Positions 35,801-47,327 of a stretch of 64,000 bases of DNA are shown piece after piece. The notes beneath the pieces are model-generated. The model was not told the DNA's origin. It did no database searches and worked only from the letters and a program-made list of their open reading frames with translations. The position numbers and the translations under genes were made by a program. The number at the start of each line of letters is the position of its first letter. Within the stretch, counting starts at the first letter, position 1. Source of the DNA: Struthio camelus. Its lineage: Eukaryota > Chordata > Aves > Struthioniformes > Struthionidae. The DNA is taken from positions 84,561,141 to 84,625,140 of the forward strand of contig NC_090946.1 of the NCBI RefSeq assembly GCF_040807025.1, in the 5' to 3' direction.

Positions 35801-38800
35801 GGGCCCCCTCTGCTGCCCTCGGGACTACTCTGGCAGGTTTCCCTCTGCCCCAGAGCTGGATCTTGGCTCCCTAGGCCCCTTCGCAACTCTCTAGAGCACC
35901 CCGCAACACTCTTTGGCTCCTCCTTGCTAGCCAGAGCTGTCTCTTGCTCGTGCTGAGCCCTCAGGAACGGTCTAGGTGGCCCAGACCCCCTCCTCAGCTC
36001 CTCCTCCTTCCCCAGAGTGGTCTTTTGGCTAGGCACACGCCTTGAGGGCCCCCTCTGGTGCCCTCGGGACTACTCTGGCAGGTTTCCCTGTGCCCCAGAA
36101 CTGTCTTCGGCCCCCCCACAGCTCTTAGCAGTGTTCTATCCATCTCAGAGCCCCTGCGGAGACCTTTGGCGTGCCCCACAGCACTCTTTTGGCCCTCCGG
36201 ACCCCTTAGGCACTGTCTAGGTGGCCCAGACCCCCTCCTCAGCTCCTCCTCCTTCCCTAGAGTGGGGTTTTGGGTCATGTAAACCCTTGAGGGCCCCCTC
36301 TGGTGCCCTCGGGACTACTCTGGCAGGTTTCCCTGTGCCCCAGAGCTGTGTAGGTGCCCCCCACAGCTCTTAGCACTGCTCCATCCAGCTGAGAGCCCCT
36401 GGGGAGACCACAGCACTGTTTTGGCCCTCCGGACCCCTTAGGCACTGTCTAGGTGGCCCAGACGCCGTCCTCAGCTCCTCCTCCTTCCCCAGAGTTGTCT
36501 TTTGGCTAGGCACACGCCTTGAGGGCCCCCTCTGGTGCCCTCGGCACTACTCTGGCAGGTGTCCCTGTGCCCCAGAGCTGGATCTTGGCTCCCTAGGCCC
36601 CTTCGCACTGCTCTAGAGCACTCCACACCACTCTTTGGCTCTTCCTTGCTAGCCAGAGATGTCTCTTGCTCGTGCTGAGCCCTTAGGAACGGTCTAGGTG
36701 GCCCAGACCCCCTCCTGAGCTCCTCCTCCTTCCCCAGAGTCTCTTTGTGGCCATGCAGAGCCCTTAGAAGCCCTCTCGTGACTTCTGAACTACAATTGCA
36801 GTACTCGTTGTGCCCCAGAGCTGTTTTTTGGCCCCCCAGATCCCTTAGGCACTGTCTAGGTGGCCCGGATCCCCTCCTCAGCTCCTCTTCCTTCCCCAGA
36901 GTTGTCTTTTGGCTAGGCACACGCCTTGAGGGCCCCCTCTGCTGCCCTCGGGACTACTCTGGCAGGTTTCCCTCTGCCCCAGAGCTGGATCTTGGCTCCC
37001 TAGGCCCCTTCGCACCGCTCTAGAGCTCTCCGCACCACTCTCTGGCTCCTCCTTGCTAGCCAGAGCTGTCCCTTGCTCGTGCTGAGCCCTCAGGAAAGGT
37101 CTAGGTGGCCCAGACCCCCTCCAGAGGTCTTCCTTCTCCCCCAGAGTCTCCTTTTGGCTAGGCACACGCCTTGAGGGCCCCCTCTGCTGCCCTCGGGACT
37201 ACTCTGGCAGGTTTCCCTCTGCCCCAGAGCTGTCTTCGGCCCCCCCACAGCTCTTAGCACTGCTCTATCCACCTCAGAGCCCCTGCGGAGACCTTTGGCG
37301 TGCCCCAGAGCTGTCTTTTGGCCCCCCAGACCCCTTAGGCACTGTCTAGGTGGCCCAGATCCCCTCCTGAGCTCCTCCTCCTTCCCCAGAGTGGTCTTTT
37401 AGCTAGGCACACGCCTTGAGGGCCCCCTCTGCTGCCCTCGGGACTACTCTGGCAGGTTTCCCTGTGCCCCAGAGCTGTCTTCGGGCCCCCCAGAACTCTT
37501 AGCACTGCTGTCTCCACCTCAGAGCCCCTGGGCAGACTTTTGGGGTGCCCCACAGCACTCTTTTGGCCCTCCGGACCCCTTAGGCACTGTCTAGGTGGCC
37601 CAGACCCCCTCCTCAGCTCCTCCTCCTTCCCTAGAGTGGGGTTTTGGGCCATGTAAACCCTTGAGGGCCCCCTCTGGTGCCCTCGGGACTACTCTGGCAG
37701 GTTTCCCTGTGCCCCAGAGCTGTGTAGGTGCCCCCCACAGCTCTTAGCACTGCTCTATCCAGCTGAGAGCCCCTGGGGAGACCACAGCACTGTTTTGGCC
37801 CTCCGGACCCCTTAGGCACTGTCTAGGTGGCCCAGACGCCGTCCTCAGCTCCTCCTCCTTCCCCAGAGTTGTCTTTTGGCTAGGCACACGCCTTGAGGGC
37901 CCCCTCTGGGGCCCTCGGCACTACTCTGGCAGGTGTCCCTGTGCCCCAGAGCTGGATCTTGGCTCCCTAGGCCCCTTCGCACTGCTCTAGAGGGCTCCAC
38001 ACCACTCTTTGGCTCTTCCTTGCTGCCCAGAGCTGTCCCTTGCTCGTGCCGAGCCCTCAGGAAAGGTCTAGGTGGCCCAGACCCCCTCCAGAGGTCTTCC
38101 TTTTCCCCCAGAGTCTCCTTTTGTCCTGGCACACGCCTTGAGGGTCCCCTCTGGTGCCCTCGGGACTACTCTGGCAGGTTTCCCTGTGCCCCAGAGCTGT
38201 CTTCGGCCCCCCCACAGCTCTTAGCACTGCTCTCTCCACCTCAGAGCCCCTGGGCAGACCTTTGGGGTGCCCCAGAGCTGTCTTTTTGCCCTCCGGACCC
38301 CTTAGGCACTGTCTAGGTGGCCCAGACCCCTTCCTCAGCTCCTCCTCCTTCCCCAGAGTGGTCTTTTAGCTAGGCACACGCCTTGAGGGCCCCCTCTGGT
38401 GCCCTCGGCACTACTCTGGCAGGTTTCCCTCTGCCCCAGAGCTGTGTAGGTGCCCCCCAGAACTCTTAGCACTGCTCTATCCAGCTCAGAGCCCCTGGGC
38501 AGACCTTCGGGGTGCCCCAGAGCTGTCTTTTGGCTCTCCAGACCCCTTAGGCACTGTCTAGGTGGCCCAGACCCCTTCCTCAGCTCCTCCTCCTTCCCTA
38601 GAGTGGCGTTTTGGGCCATGTAAACCCTTAAGGGCCCCCTCTGGGGCCCTCGGGACTACTCTGGCAGGTTTCCCTGTGCCCAGAGCTGGATCTTGGCTCC
38701 CTAGGCCCCTTCGCACTGCTCTAGAGTACTCCACACCACTCTCTGGCTCTTCCTTGCTAGCCAGAGCTGGCTCTTGCTCGTGCTGAGCCCTTAGGAACGG

Positions 38801-41650
38801 TCTAGGTGGCCCAGACCCCCTCCTGAGCTCCTCCTCCTTCCCCAGAGTCTCTTTGTGGCCACGCAGAGCCCTTAGAAGCCCTCTCGTGACTTCTGAACTA
38901 CAATTGCAGTACTCGTTGTGCCCCAGAGCTGTTTTTTGGCCCCCCAGATCCCTTAGGCACTGTCTAGGTGGCCCAGATCCCCTCCTGAGCTCCTCCTCCT
39001 TCCCCAGAGTGGTCTTTTAGCTAGGCACACGCCTTGAGGGCCCCCTCTGCTGCCCTCGGGACTACTCTGGCAGGTTTCCCTCTGCCCCAGAGCTGGATCT
39101 TGGCTCCCTAGGCCCCTTCGCACCGCTCTAGAGCTCTCCGCACCACTCTCTGGCTCCTCCTTGCTAGCCAGAGCTGTCCCTTGCTCGTGCTGAGCCCTCA
39201 GGAAAGGTCTAGGTGGCCCAGACCCCCTCCAGAGGTCTTCCTTCTCCCCCAGAGTCTCCTTTTGGCTAGGCACACGCCTTGAGGGCCCCCTCTGCTGCCC
39301 TCGGGACTACTCTGGCAGGTTTCCCTCTGCCCCAGAGCTGTCTTCGGGCCCCCCCACAGCTCTTAGCACTGCTCTATCCACCTCAGAGCCCCTGGGGAGA
39401 CCTTTGGGGTGCCCCAGAGCTGTCTTTTGGCCCCCCAGACCCCTTAGGCACTGTCTAGGTGGCCCAGATCCCCTCCTGAGCTCCTCCTCCTTCCCCAGAG
39501 TGGTCTTTTAGCTAGGCACACGCCTTGAGGGCCCCCTCTGCTGCCCTCGGGACTACTCTGGCAGGTTTCCCTGTGCCCCAGAGCTGTCTTCGGGCCCCCC
39601 AGAACTCTTAGCACTGCTGTCTCCACCTCAGAGCCCCTGGGCAGACTTTTGGGGTGCCCCACAGCACTCTTTTGGCCCTCCGGACCCCTTAGGCACTGTC
39701 TAGGTGGCCCAGACCCCCTCCTCAGCTCCTCCTCCTTCCCTAGAGTGGGGTTTTGGGTCATGTAAACCCTTGAGGGCCCCCTCTGGTGCCCTCGGGACTA
39801 CTCTGGCAGGTTTCCCTGTGCCCCAGAGCTGTGTAGGTGCCCCCCACAGCTCTTAGCACTGCTCCATCCAGCTGAGAGCCCCTGCGGAGACCACAGCACT
39901 GTTTTGGCCCTCCGGACCCCTTAGGCACTGTCTAGGTGGCCCAGACGCCGTCCTCAGCTCCTCCTCCTTCCCCAGAGTTGTCTTTTGGCTAGGCACACGC
40001 CTTGAGGGCCCCCTCTGGGGCCCTCGGGACTACTCTGGCAGGTGTCCCTGTGCCCCAGAGCTGGATCTTGGCTCCCTAGGCCCCTTCGCACTGCTCTAGA
40101 GGGCTCCGCACCACTCTTTGGCTCTTCCTTGCTGCCCAGAGCTGTCCCTTGCTCGTGCCGAGCCCTCAGGAAAGGTCTAGGTGGCCCAGACCCCCTCCAG
40201 AGGTCTTCCTTTTCCCCCAGAGTCTCCTTTTGTCCTGGCACACGCCTTGAGGGTCCCCTCTGGTGCCCTCGGGACTACTCTGGCAGGTTTCCCTGTGCCC
40301 CAGAGCTGGATCTTGGCTCCCTAGGCCCCTTCGCACTGCTCTAGAGGGCTCCGCACCACTCTTTGGCTCTTCCTTGCTGCCCAGAGCTGTCCCTTGCTCG
40401 TGCCGAGCCCTCAGGAAAGGTCTAGGTGGCCCAGACCCCCTCCAGAGGTCTTCCTTTTCCCCCAGAGTCTCCTTTTGTCCTGGCACACGCCTTGAGGGTC
40501 CCCTCTGGTGCCCTCGGGACTACTCTGGCAGGTTTCCCTGTGCCCCACAGCTGTCTTCGGGCCCCCCACAGCTCTTAGCACTGCTCTATCCACCTCAGAG
40601 CCCCTGGGCAGACCTTTGGGGTGCCCCAGAGGTGTCTTTTTGCCCTCCAGACCCCTTAGGCACTGTCTAGGTGGCCCAGACCCCTTCCTCAGCTCCTCCT
40701 CCTTCCCCAGAGTGGTCTTTTAGCTAGGCACACACCTTGAGGGCCCCCTCTGGTGCCCTCGGCACTACTCTGGCAGGTTTCCCTGTGCCCCAGAGCTGTG
40801 TAGGTGCCCCCCAGAAATCTTAGCACTGCTCTATCCAGCTCAGAGCCCCTGGGCAGACCTTTGGGGTGCCCCAGAGCTGTCTTTTGGCTCTCCAGACCCC
40901 TTAGGCACTGTCTAGGTGGCCCAGACCCCTTCCTCAGCTCCTCCTCCTTCCCTAGAGTGGGTTTTTGGGCCATGTAAACCCTTAAGGGCCCCCTCTGGTG
41001 CCCTCGGCACTACTCTGGCAGGTTTCCCTGTGCCCAGAGCTGGATCTTGGCTCCCTAGGCCCCTTCGCACTGTTCTAGAGTACTCCACAGCACTCTCTGG
41101 CTCTTCCTTGCTAGCCAGAGCTGGCTCTTGCTCGTGCTGAGCCCTCAGGAACGGTCTAGGTGGCCCAGACCCCCTCCTGAGCTCCTCCTCCTTCCCCAGA
41201 GTCTCTTTGTGGCCATGCAGAGCCCTTAGAAGCCCTCTCGTGACTTCTGAACTACAATTGCAGTACTCGTTGTGCCCCAGAGCTGTTTTTTGGCCCCCCA
41301 GATCCCTTAGGCACTGTCTAGGTGGCCCAGATCCCCTCCTGAGCTCCTCCTCCTTCCCCAGAGTGGTCTTTTAGCTAGGCACACGCCTTGAGGGCCCCCT
41401 CTGCTGCCCTCGGGACTACTCTGGCAGGTTTCCCTCTGCCCCAGAGCTGGATCTTGGCTCCCTAGGCCCCTTCGCAACTCTCTAGAGCACCCCGCAACAC
41501 TCTTTGGCTCCTCCTTGCTAGCCAGAGCTGTCTCTTGCTCGTGCTGAGCCCTCAGGAACGGTCTAGGTGGCCCAGACCCCCTCCTCAGCTCCTCCTCCTT
41601 CCCCAGAGTGGTCTTTTGGCTAGGCACACGCCTTGAGGGTCCCCTCTGGT
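32821..41650. repeat. 8,583-bp higher-order block, copy 2 (with one extra trimer)
   Basis: Every landmark of copy 1 recurs 8,583 bp later with very few base differences (for example one substitution in the stretch beginning at 32821 versus 24238). It is longer by one trimer near its right end, where the block that should be 2,109 bp (39954 to 42307) is about 2,353 bp. Confidence 0.83.
40042..40531. repeat. Single 245-bp trimer duplicated in place
   Basis: The stretch starting at 40042 is repeated at 40287 with almost no change, 245 bp apart. This accounts for the extra length in the second 8,583-bp block and gives a direct view of a one-trimer step after the large duplication. Confidence 0.82.
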
Positions 41651-43619
41651 GCCCTCGGGACTACTCTGGCAGGTTTCCCTGTGCCCCAGAGCTGTCTTCG
41701 GCCCCCCCACAGCTCTTAGCACTGCTCTATCCACCTCAGAGCCCCTGCGGAGACCTTTGGCGTGCCCCAGAGCTGTCTTTTGGCTCTCCGGACCCCTTAG
41801 GCACTGTCTAGGTGGCCCAGACGCCGTCCTCAGCTCCTCCTCCTTCCCCAGAGTTGTCTTTTGGCTAGGCACACGCCTTGAGGGCCCCCTCTGCTGCCCT
41901 CGGGACTACTCTGGCAGGTTTCCCTGTGCCCCACAGCTGTCTTCGGGCCCCCCAGAACTCTTAGCACTGCTGTCTCCACCTCAGAGCCCCTGGGCAGACT
42001 TTTGGGGTGCCCCACAGCACTCTTTTGGCCCTCCGGACCCCTTAGGCACTGTCTAGGTGGCCCAGACCCCCTCCTCAGCTCCTCCTCCTTCCCTAGAGTG
42101 GGGTTTTGGGTCATGTAAACCCTTGAGGGCCCCCTCTGGTGCCCTCGGGACTACTCTGGCAGGTTTCCCTGTGCCCCAGAGCTGTGTAGGTGCCCCCCAC
42201 AGCTCTTAGCACTGCTCTATCCAGCTGAGAGCCCCTGGGGAGACCACAGCACTGTTTTGGCCCTCCGGACCCCTTAGGCACTGTCTAGGTGGCCCAGACG
42301 CCGTCCTCAGCTCCTCCTCCTTCCCCAGAGTTGTCTTTTGGCTAGGCACACGCCTTGAGGGCCCCCTCTGGGGCCCTCGGGACTACTCTGGCAGGTGTCC
42401 CTGTGCCCCAGAGCTGGATCTTGGCTCCCTAGGCCCCTTCGCACTGCTCTAGAGGGCTCCGCACCACTCTTTGGCTCTTCCTTGCTGCCCAGAGCTGTCC
42501 CTTGCTCGTGCCGAGCCCTCAGGAAAGGTCTAGGTGGCCCAGACCCCCTCCAGAGGTCTTCCTTTTCCCCCAGAGTCTCCTTTTGTCCTGGCACACGCCT
42601 TGAGGGCCCCCTCTGCTGCCCTCGGGACTACTCTGGCAGGTTTCCCTGTGCCCCAGAGCTGTCTTCGGCCCCCCCACAGCTCTTAGCACTGCTCTCTTCA
42701 CCTCAGAGCCCCTGGGGAGACCTTTGGGGTGCCCCAGAGCTGTCTTTTGGCTCTCCAGACCCCTTAGGCACTGTCTAGGTGGCCCAGACACCTCCTCAGC
42801 TCCTCCTCCTTCCCCAGAATCGGGTTTTGGGCCATGTAAACCCTTGAGGGCCCCCTCTGGGGCCCTCGGGACTACTCTGGCAGGTTTCCCTCTGCCCCAG
42901 AGCTGGATCTTGGCTCCCTAGGCCCCTTCGCAACTCTCTAGAGCACCCCGCAACACTCTCTGGCTCCTCCTTGATAGCCAGAGCTGTCTATTGCTCGTGC
43001 TGAGTCCTCAGGAACGGTCTAGGTGGCCCAGAGCCCCTCCTGAGCTCCTCCTCCTTCCCCAGAGTGGTCTTTTAGCTAGGCACACGCCTTGAGGGCCCCC
43101 TCTGGTGCCCTCGGGACTACTCTGGCAGGTTTCCCTGTGCCCCAGAGCTGTCTTTGGCCCCCCCAGAGCTCTTAGCAGTGTTCTATCCATCTCAGAGCCC
43201 CTGCGGAGACCTTTGGCGTGCCCCAGAGCTGTCTTTTGGCTCTCCGGACCCCTTAGGCACTGTCTAGGTGGCCCAGACGCCGTCCTCAGCTCCTCCTCCT
43301 TCCCCAGAGTGGTCTTTTGGCTAGGCACACGCCTTGAGGGCCCCCTCTGGTGCCCTCGGGACTACTGTGGCAGGTTTCCCTCTGCCCCAGAGCTGTCTTC
43401 GGCCCCCCCACAGCTCTTAGCACTGCTCTATCCAGCTCAGAGCCCCTGGGGAGACCTTTGGGGTGCCCCAGAGCTGTCTTTTGGCCCCCCACAGCTCTTA
43501 GCACTGCTCTATCCAGCTCAGAGCCCCTTGGGAGACCACAGCACTGTTTTGGCTCTCCGGACCCCTTAGGCACTGTCTAGGTGGCCCAGACCCCTTCCTG
43601 AGCTCCTCCTCCTTCCCTA

Positions 43620-45400
43620 GAGTGGGATTTTGGACCATGTAAACCCTTGAGGGCCCCCTCTGGTGCCCTCGGCACTACTCTGGCAGGTTTCCCTATGCCC
43701 AAGAGCTGGATCTTGGCTCCCTAGGCTCCTTGGCACCACTGTAGAGCACTCTGCACCACTCTTTGGCTCTTCCTTGCTGCCCAGAGCTGTCTTTTGCTTG
43801 TGCTGAGCTCTCTGAAACTGTCTAGGTGGCCCAGAATCCCTACGGAGCTCCTCCTCCTTCCCCAGAGTCTCTTTGTGGCTATGGAGAGCCCTTAGAAGCC
43901 CTCTCGTGTCTTCTGAATCAGTCTTGCTGTAGTTGTTGTACCTCAGAGCGGTCTTCTGGTCCTCCAGACCCCTTTGGCACTGTGTAGGTCCTCCAGAACC
44001 CCTCCGCAGGTTTCTCGCGTTCCCCAGAGGCTTTTTTGCGGTTAGGCCCACCCGTCTAGTTCCCTCCATACTACTCTGGAAGGTTTCGCTTTTGGGGCTC
44101 CCCAGAGCTCTTAGAACTCCTGTGTTCACATCAGGAGCCCTCTGGAGACCTTTGGGTTCCCAGAGCCATGTGTTAGTTCTCTGTCCCTGTTGACAGCCCT
44201 CTGTTCTTGCCTGGCCTTTCCTCTTTTATCTTTCCCTGCAAACGTATGTTGGCTTCCTGGGCCCCTTAGTACCTTTCTAGTGTGATATGCACTCCTTTTC
44301 CAGCCTTCCTAGTGCTACAGAGCTCTGTTTTGGACTTCTAGCTCATGTAGTCCCTCCCAAAGCCCTCTGCAGGTCTTTGTTGGATCATAGAGCCCTCATT
44401 TGGCCCTGCAGCTGTCTTTGCAGCTCTGCAGTCTGTTGTGGAACCCTCTTTTGGCTGTAATTGTGCTCTAGAAGTTTTTTGTGCTTGTTGCTCTTGTATT
44501 TGGGACCTCTCTTTGTCTTTCTTTGTTCCCCAGAGCTGTCTTCTGGCCCTCTAGACCCCTCTTGAGCCATGTAGTCACTTCTGAACTCCTCTTGAGGGCT
44601 TCCTTGCACCTCAGACTCTCTTTTTGGCCATGTAGACCCCTTAGAACCCCTGTAGTGTGCTCTGGAGTCTCTTTTTGGCTTTCCTCATTTCCCAGAGCTG
44701 TATCTTGATCCTCTAGACTGATTTAGGACCCCTGTAATGGCCTCAAAATGTTTCTGGAGTGTTTTGTCGCAACATGGAGCTCTGTGTTGGCCCTCCAGCC
44801 CTTTCAGCAGCTCTCAATTTTTCTCCCCTCTCCCCCCCGCCCACTTTTTTGGCCTTTTATCTTTCCCCCACAGAGCTCTGTTGGCCGTCTAGGCTTTTTA
44901 GCACCCCTCTAGTGAACTCTGGAGTTCTCTTTCAGCTTTCCTTTTTTCCCAGAGCCATCTTTTGGCTCTGTCAATCCTTTAAGATTGTTGTAGTGTCCTC
45001 AGAACTTTTCTGAACAGTGCTCTCTGTTCATCATCTAGTGGTCTTAGCAGCCTTGTTTTCCCTTGGACCCCTTGGGGAAACTCTAGTTATTCTCTACTGG
45101 CTTTTTTTTTATTGCTCTCTAGTCTCCATTGGAAATGTGTAATCCAATCTGGAGTCCTCTGTAGAGCTTTGTTGTGTTGCATAGACTTCCATTGGTCCTG
45201 CAGACTTGTGAGGAGCCCCTTTATTTTATTCTGGATTATTCTTTGTTGTGCCCCAGAATGCTGCATTGGTCTTTCAGCCCTCTTAGCATCCCTGTTGTGC
45301 CCTCTGGAGCCATCCTGAGATCTCCTTGTGTCAGTTCTCCAGTTAGTGATACAGATATAGTATTCTCCTGGACAACTAGTCATTCCAGCCACTGACTTTT
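43620..45400. repeat. Decayed right flank of ~81-bp satellite
   Basis: Monomers become progressively divergent, including a decayed copy of the 'gtctctttgtggc' type at about 43.87 kb, and the last recognisable 'ccagagctgtctt' type words are near 44.95 kb. It mirrors the left flank, so the youngest and most uniform copies lie in the centre of the domain. Confidence 0.8.
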
Positions 45401-45860
45401 TTTCTCTTCATTTTAGGTACTATAGAAGACCCATTCCTCTTAGGAAGTGTTCCTATTACAGCAGAGGGCTTGTTCCCAGAGTTCCTTTTGATATCCTGGT
45501 TTGCCCTTCAGGAAATGTTGCCCTGCCCGAGCAGCTGTATTCTAGGCAGACCTGAACCCATTAGAGGACTATGGTATAGCATTCCCTTTGTAGGCGCTGT
45601 GGAATGTTGTAGTTTTTTTCCTAAGTATAACCAGAACTCATTTGTAGTTTTTAATTTGAAGGCTTGTGCTAGTTAAGGTAAAAAGGAGTTTAATGACCTA
45701 CCTCTTGATAATGTAGATACTATATGAAGTCTCAGTAACAAAACAGATGTTCTATTTCATAGAAGAGGTCTCTTTATCCCTTCTGTCCTGTCTGTTCTAG
45801 ATGCTGAGTGGAAGAAGAATTGCTTCTGCCTAGCCCTATGTATTTATGGTTGCTGTTTGT
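45400..45860. other. Unique spacer between the two repeat domains
   Basis: Non-repetitive, AT-richer DNA with no coding or splice signals that I can support. Confidence 0.5.
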
Positions 45861-45861
45861 T

Positions 45862-45950
45862 TGCCCCTCCCCTCCAAAGGGTTTCTGGGTAGGGAAGTGG
45901 GTGGGGCCTAGGGTTACATAAAGCGGGGGTCTCTCTTCCCTGAGTTCATT
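45862..45950 (+). promoter_or_regulatory. TATA-like promoter with GC-rich boxes upstream of the micro-exon array
   Basis: 'gcccctcccctcc' at about 45864 and 'gtgggtggggcc' at about 45898 are GC/CACCC-type boxes. CATAAA at 45917-45922 is a TATA variant, which would place a start near 45945-45952 at 'ccctgagttcattctg'. The first ATG-initiated frame of the array (U0) begins 350 bp later at 46298. This is the only compact promoter-like arrangement on the + strand before the eight-unit array. Inference from motif spacing only. Confidence 0.4.
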
Positions 45951-46297
45951 CTGCCTTTGATCTGCTGTGGGAGTGGTAGTTTGTAATGGGCTTAGCAAAT
46001 AACAGCATTTGAGGATGTACAACTATCCTGGAAGACCTATTTGTACGCTTGGAGATGCGAAGGCCATTGAACAATAGAAGAGCAATGAGGCAGCTTGAGC
46101 TGGAGCTGTGATTATGAGAGGGAAGTGTTTGTAGGAGATAGGGTTTTTTCTTGGGTAGCATGTCGGTGTGGGTTGTTTGGGCTGAAAAAGGGCTTCTGAA
46201 TATCCTGTTGTATCTTTTGTTGACGGTCACTGTTGTTTTCTGGTGTTTTTGAGTTTATTGCGGAAGGGATGCAGCTTCTTCACTGGGCTCTTCTGAG

Positions 46298-46898
46298 ATG
46301 ATGAGAGTTGGGGAATTGTTTGTTGCTCTGCAGGACTGCAGAGAAGAAGAGACAGGAGGGGTTCAGGGAAAACATTTTTTCCTAGTTTTGTACCCTAGTT
46401 TTTTTTGCATTGGGTGCAGTTGTGGTGTGGTGAAGCCAAGCGCTGAGACGGAGGCTGAGCAGGTAAGAGGGGGAGCTGTTTGGGTCAGGGCTCTAGTGTG
46501 CCGTGGGGCTGGTGCTGGGCTGCTTCTCAGTGATGTCTTTTGTTGTGCTTTTTCAGGTGCTGTGTGGGCCTTTTCTGGGGTGGCTGAGGGTGTGAGCTGC
46601 AGTAGAAAGGTGTGTCCTTTGTTGTAGGGCTGTTGGGCATTGCCTGGCAGAATAGTAACTGTGTTGCCTTTCCTAGGTGCCGCAGGTGTCTGCCCAGCCA
46701 CAATGCTGGAGTTTGGACAGGATGCAGGTGAGCGGAGGGACCGTGGTGTTTGGGAGGAGGGTGTTTTTGGTGAAGAGGCTGGAGGCATCTGGCGTGCAGG
46801 TGACCGCTTGTGTTGTGTTTTGGCAGGTGGTGAAGGTGAAGGTTTGTGACTGCAGGAAGAGCAGAACAGATGTGCCTGGCATCGAGGCTGGTTCTTGA
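46298..46898 (+). CDS. U0: candidate four-exon gene, 106 codons, founding-type copy of the micro-exon family
   Basis: Proposed exons are 46298-46462, 46557-46589, 46677-46727 and 46827-46898, with GT-AG introns of 94, 87 and 99 bp. Lengths 165, 33, 51 and 72 are all multiples of 3, and the joined frame runs from ATG ATG at 46298 to TGA. Exon 1 ends in GCSCGVVKPSAETEAEQ, clearly the same peptide as exon d of later units (GCSCGVEKLSAEAEAEQ in U5). Exon 2 starts VLCG, like VLWG in exon e. The second donor (GAGG|GTGTGAG) is weaker, because the position used in other units reads ctgcag here. It is also possible that an acceptor lies at 'gggtgcag', making exon 1 shorter. No protein family recognised and no signal peptide. 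The TATA-like promoter lies 380 bp upstream. Confidence 0.38.
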
Positions 46899-46960
46899 GG
46901 ACGGCGCAGCAGTGCCCGAGCTAAGTTGGGAGGGCCAAGCGTGTTGGCTTGTCTTGGGGG

Positions 46961-46978
46961 GTGTGTGTGTGCGTGTGC
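46961..46978 (+). repeat. (GT)n tract, first of a positionally conserved series
   Basis: Short alternating GT/GC runs occur at the same place in successive units: about 46961-46978, 48355-48372, 50365-50392, 52443-52477, 54490-54508, 59372-59402 and 61528-61568, with varying length. Alternating purine-pyrimidine of this kind can adopt Z-DNA. Confidence 0.7.
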
Positions 46979-47327
46979 TGCCAGTCATTACAGTGTAGAG
47001 TCCTCCTGAGGATGAGTGCTGTGTGTGAGGCAGAGGGAGAGGGGGGTGTGCTAGGCCGGGCAGCTCCAGCCTGTGTCTGTGTTGTTGTGTGCTGTGTTCG
47101 GTGTGTGTTGTAGGTGTCCTGTGTTTTGCTCAGGTGTTGATGTTGCTCTTGTCCTTTGTGCTCATGGAGCACGATGCAGACTTTGCAGGGCTAGCACGGT
47201 AGGCGTCTGCAGGTTTTTGGAGTGGCCTGAGCACTCAGTGTTGTGCGAAGGGTTTGCATCTCCTCCTGTGCTGCCCGTGAAAAGGGGCGTTGTGTCGTGC
47301 CAGATTTGCATCGTAGCATCTGTGGCT

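Larger units (their letters stand above)
12960..43620. repeat. Homogenised satellite core: ~81-bp monomers in ~245-bp trimers
   Basis: About 30.7 kb, roughly 125 trimer lengths. One worked trimer is C 13573-13654 (82 bp, 'ccccagagctgtcttttgg'...), A 13655-13737 (83 bp, 'ccctagagtggggttttgg'...) and B 13738-13818 (81 bp, 'ccccagagctgtgtagg'...). All three start with ccc(c/t)agag, so a single ~81-bp ancestor is likely. A fourth monomer type, 'gagtctctttgtggccatgc' with 'gaactacaattgcagtactc', recurs irregularly and marks higher-order blocks. The + strand is pyrimidine-rich with a CTCCTCCTCCTTCCCCAG run in nearly every trimer. Repeated 60-150-codon frames on both strands arise from the repeat and do not join into one protein, because the trimer is not a multiple of 3. 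Confidence 0.93.

Noticed and set aside
13116..43600. Dozens of repeated 60-150-codon frames on both strands of the satellite
   Set aside because: They recur only because the DNA repeats, overlap on both strands, and cannot be joined because the trimer length is not a multiple of 3.
12960..43620. Spliced transcript using the CTTCCCCAG of each trimer as acceptor
   Set aside because: No matching strong donor recurs in the trimer, unlike the 46-62 kb array where both ends of each exon are present.
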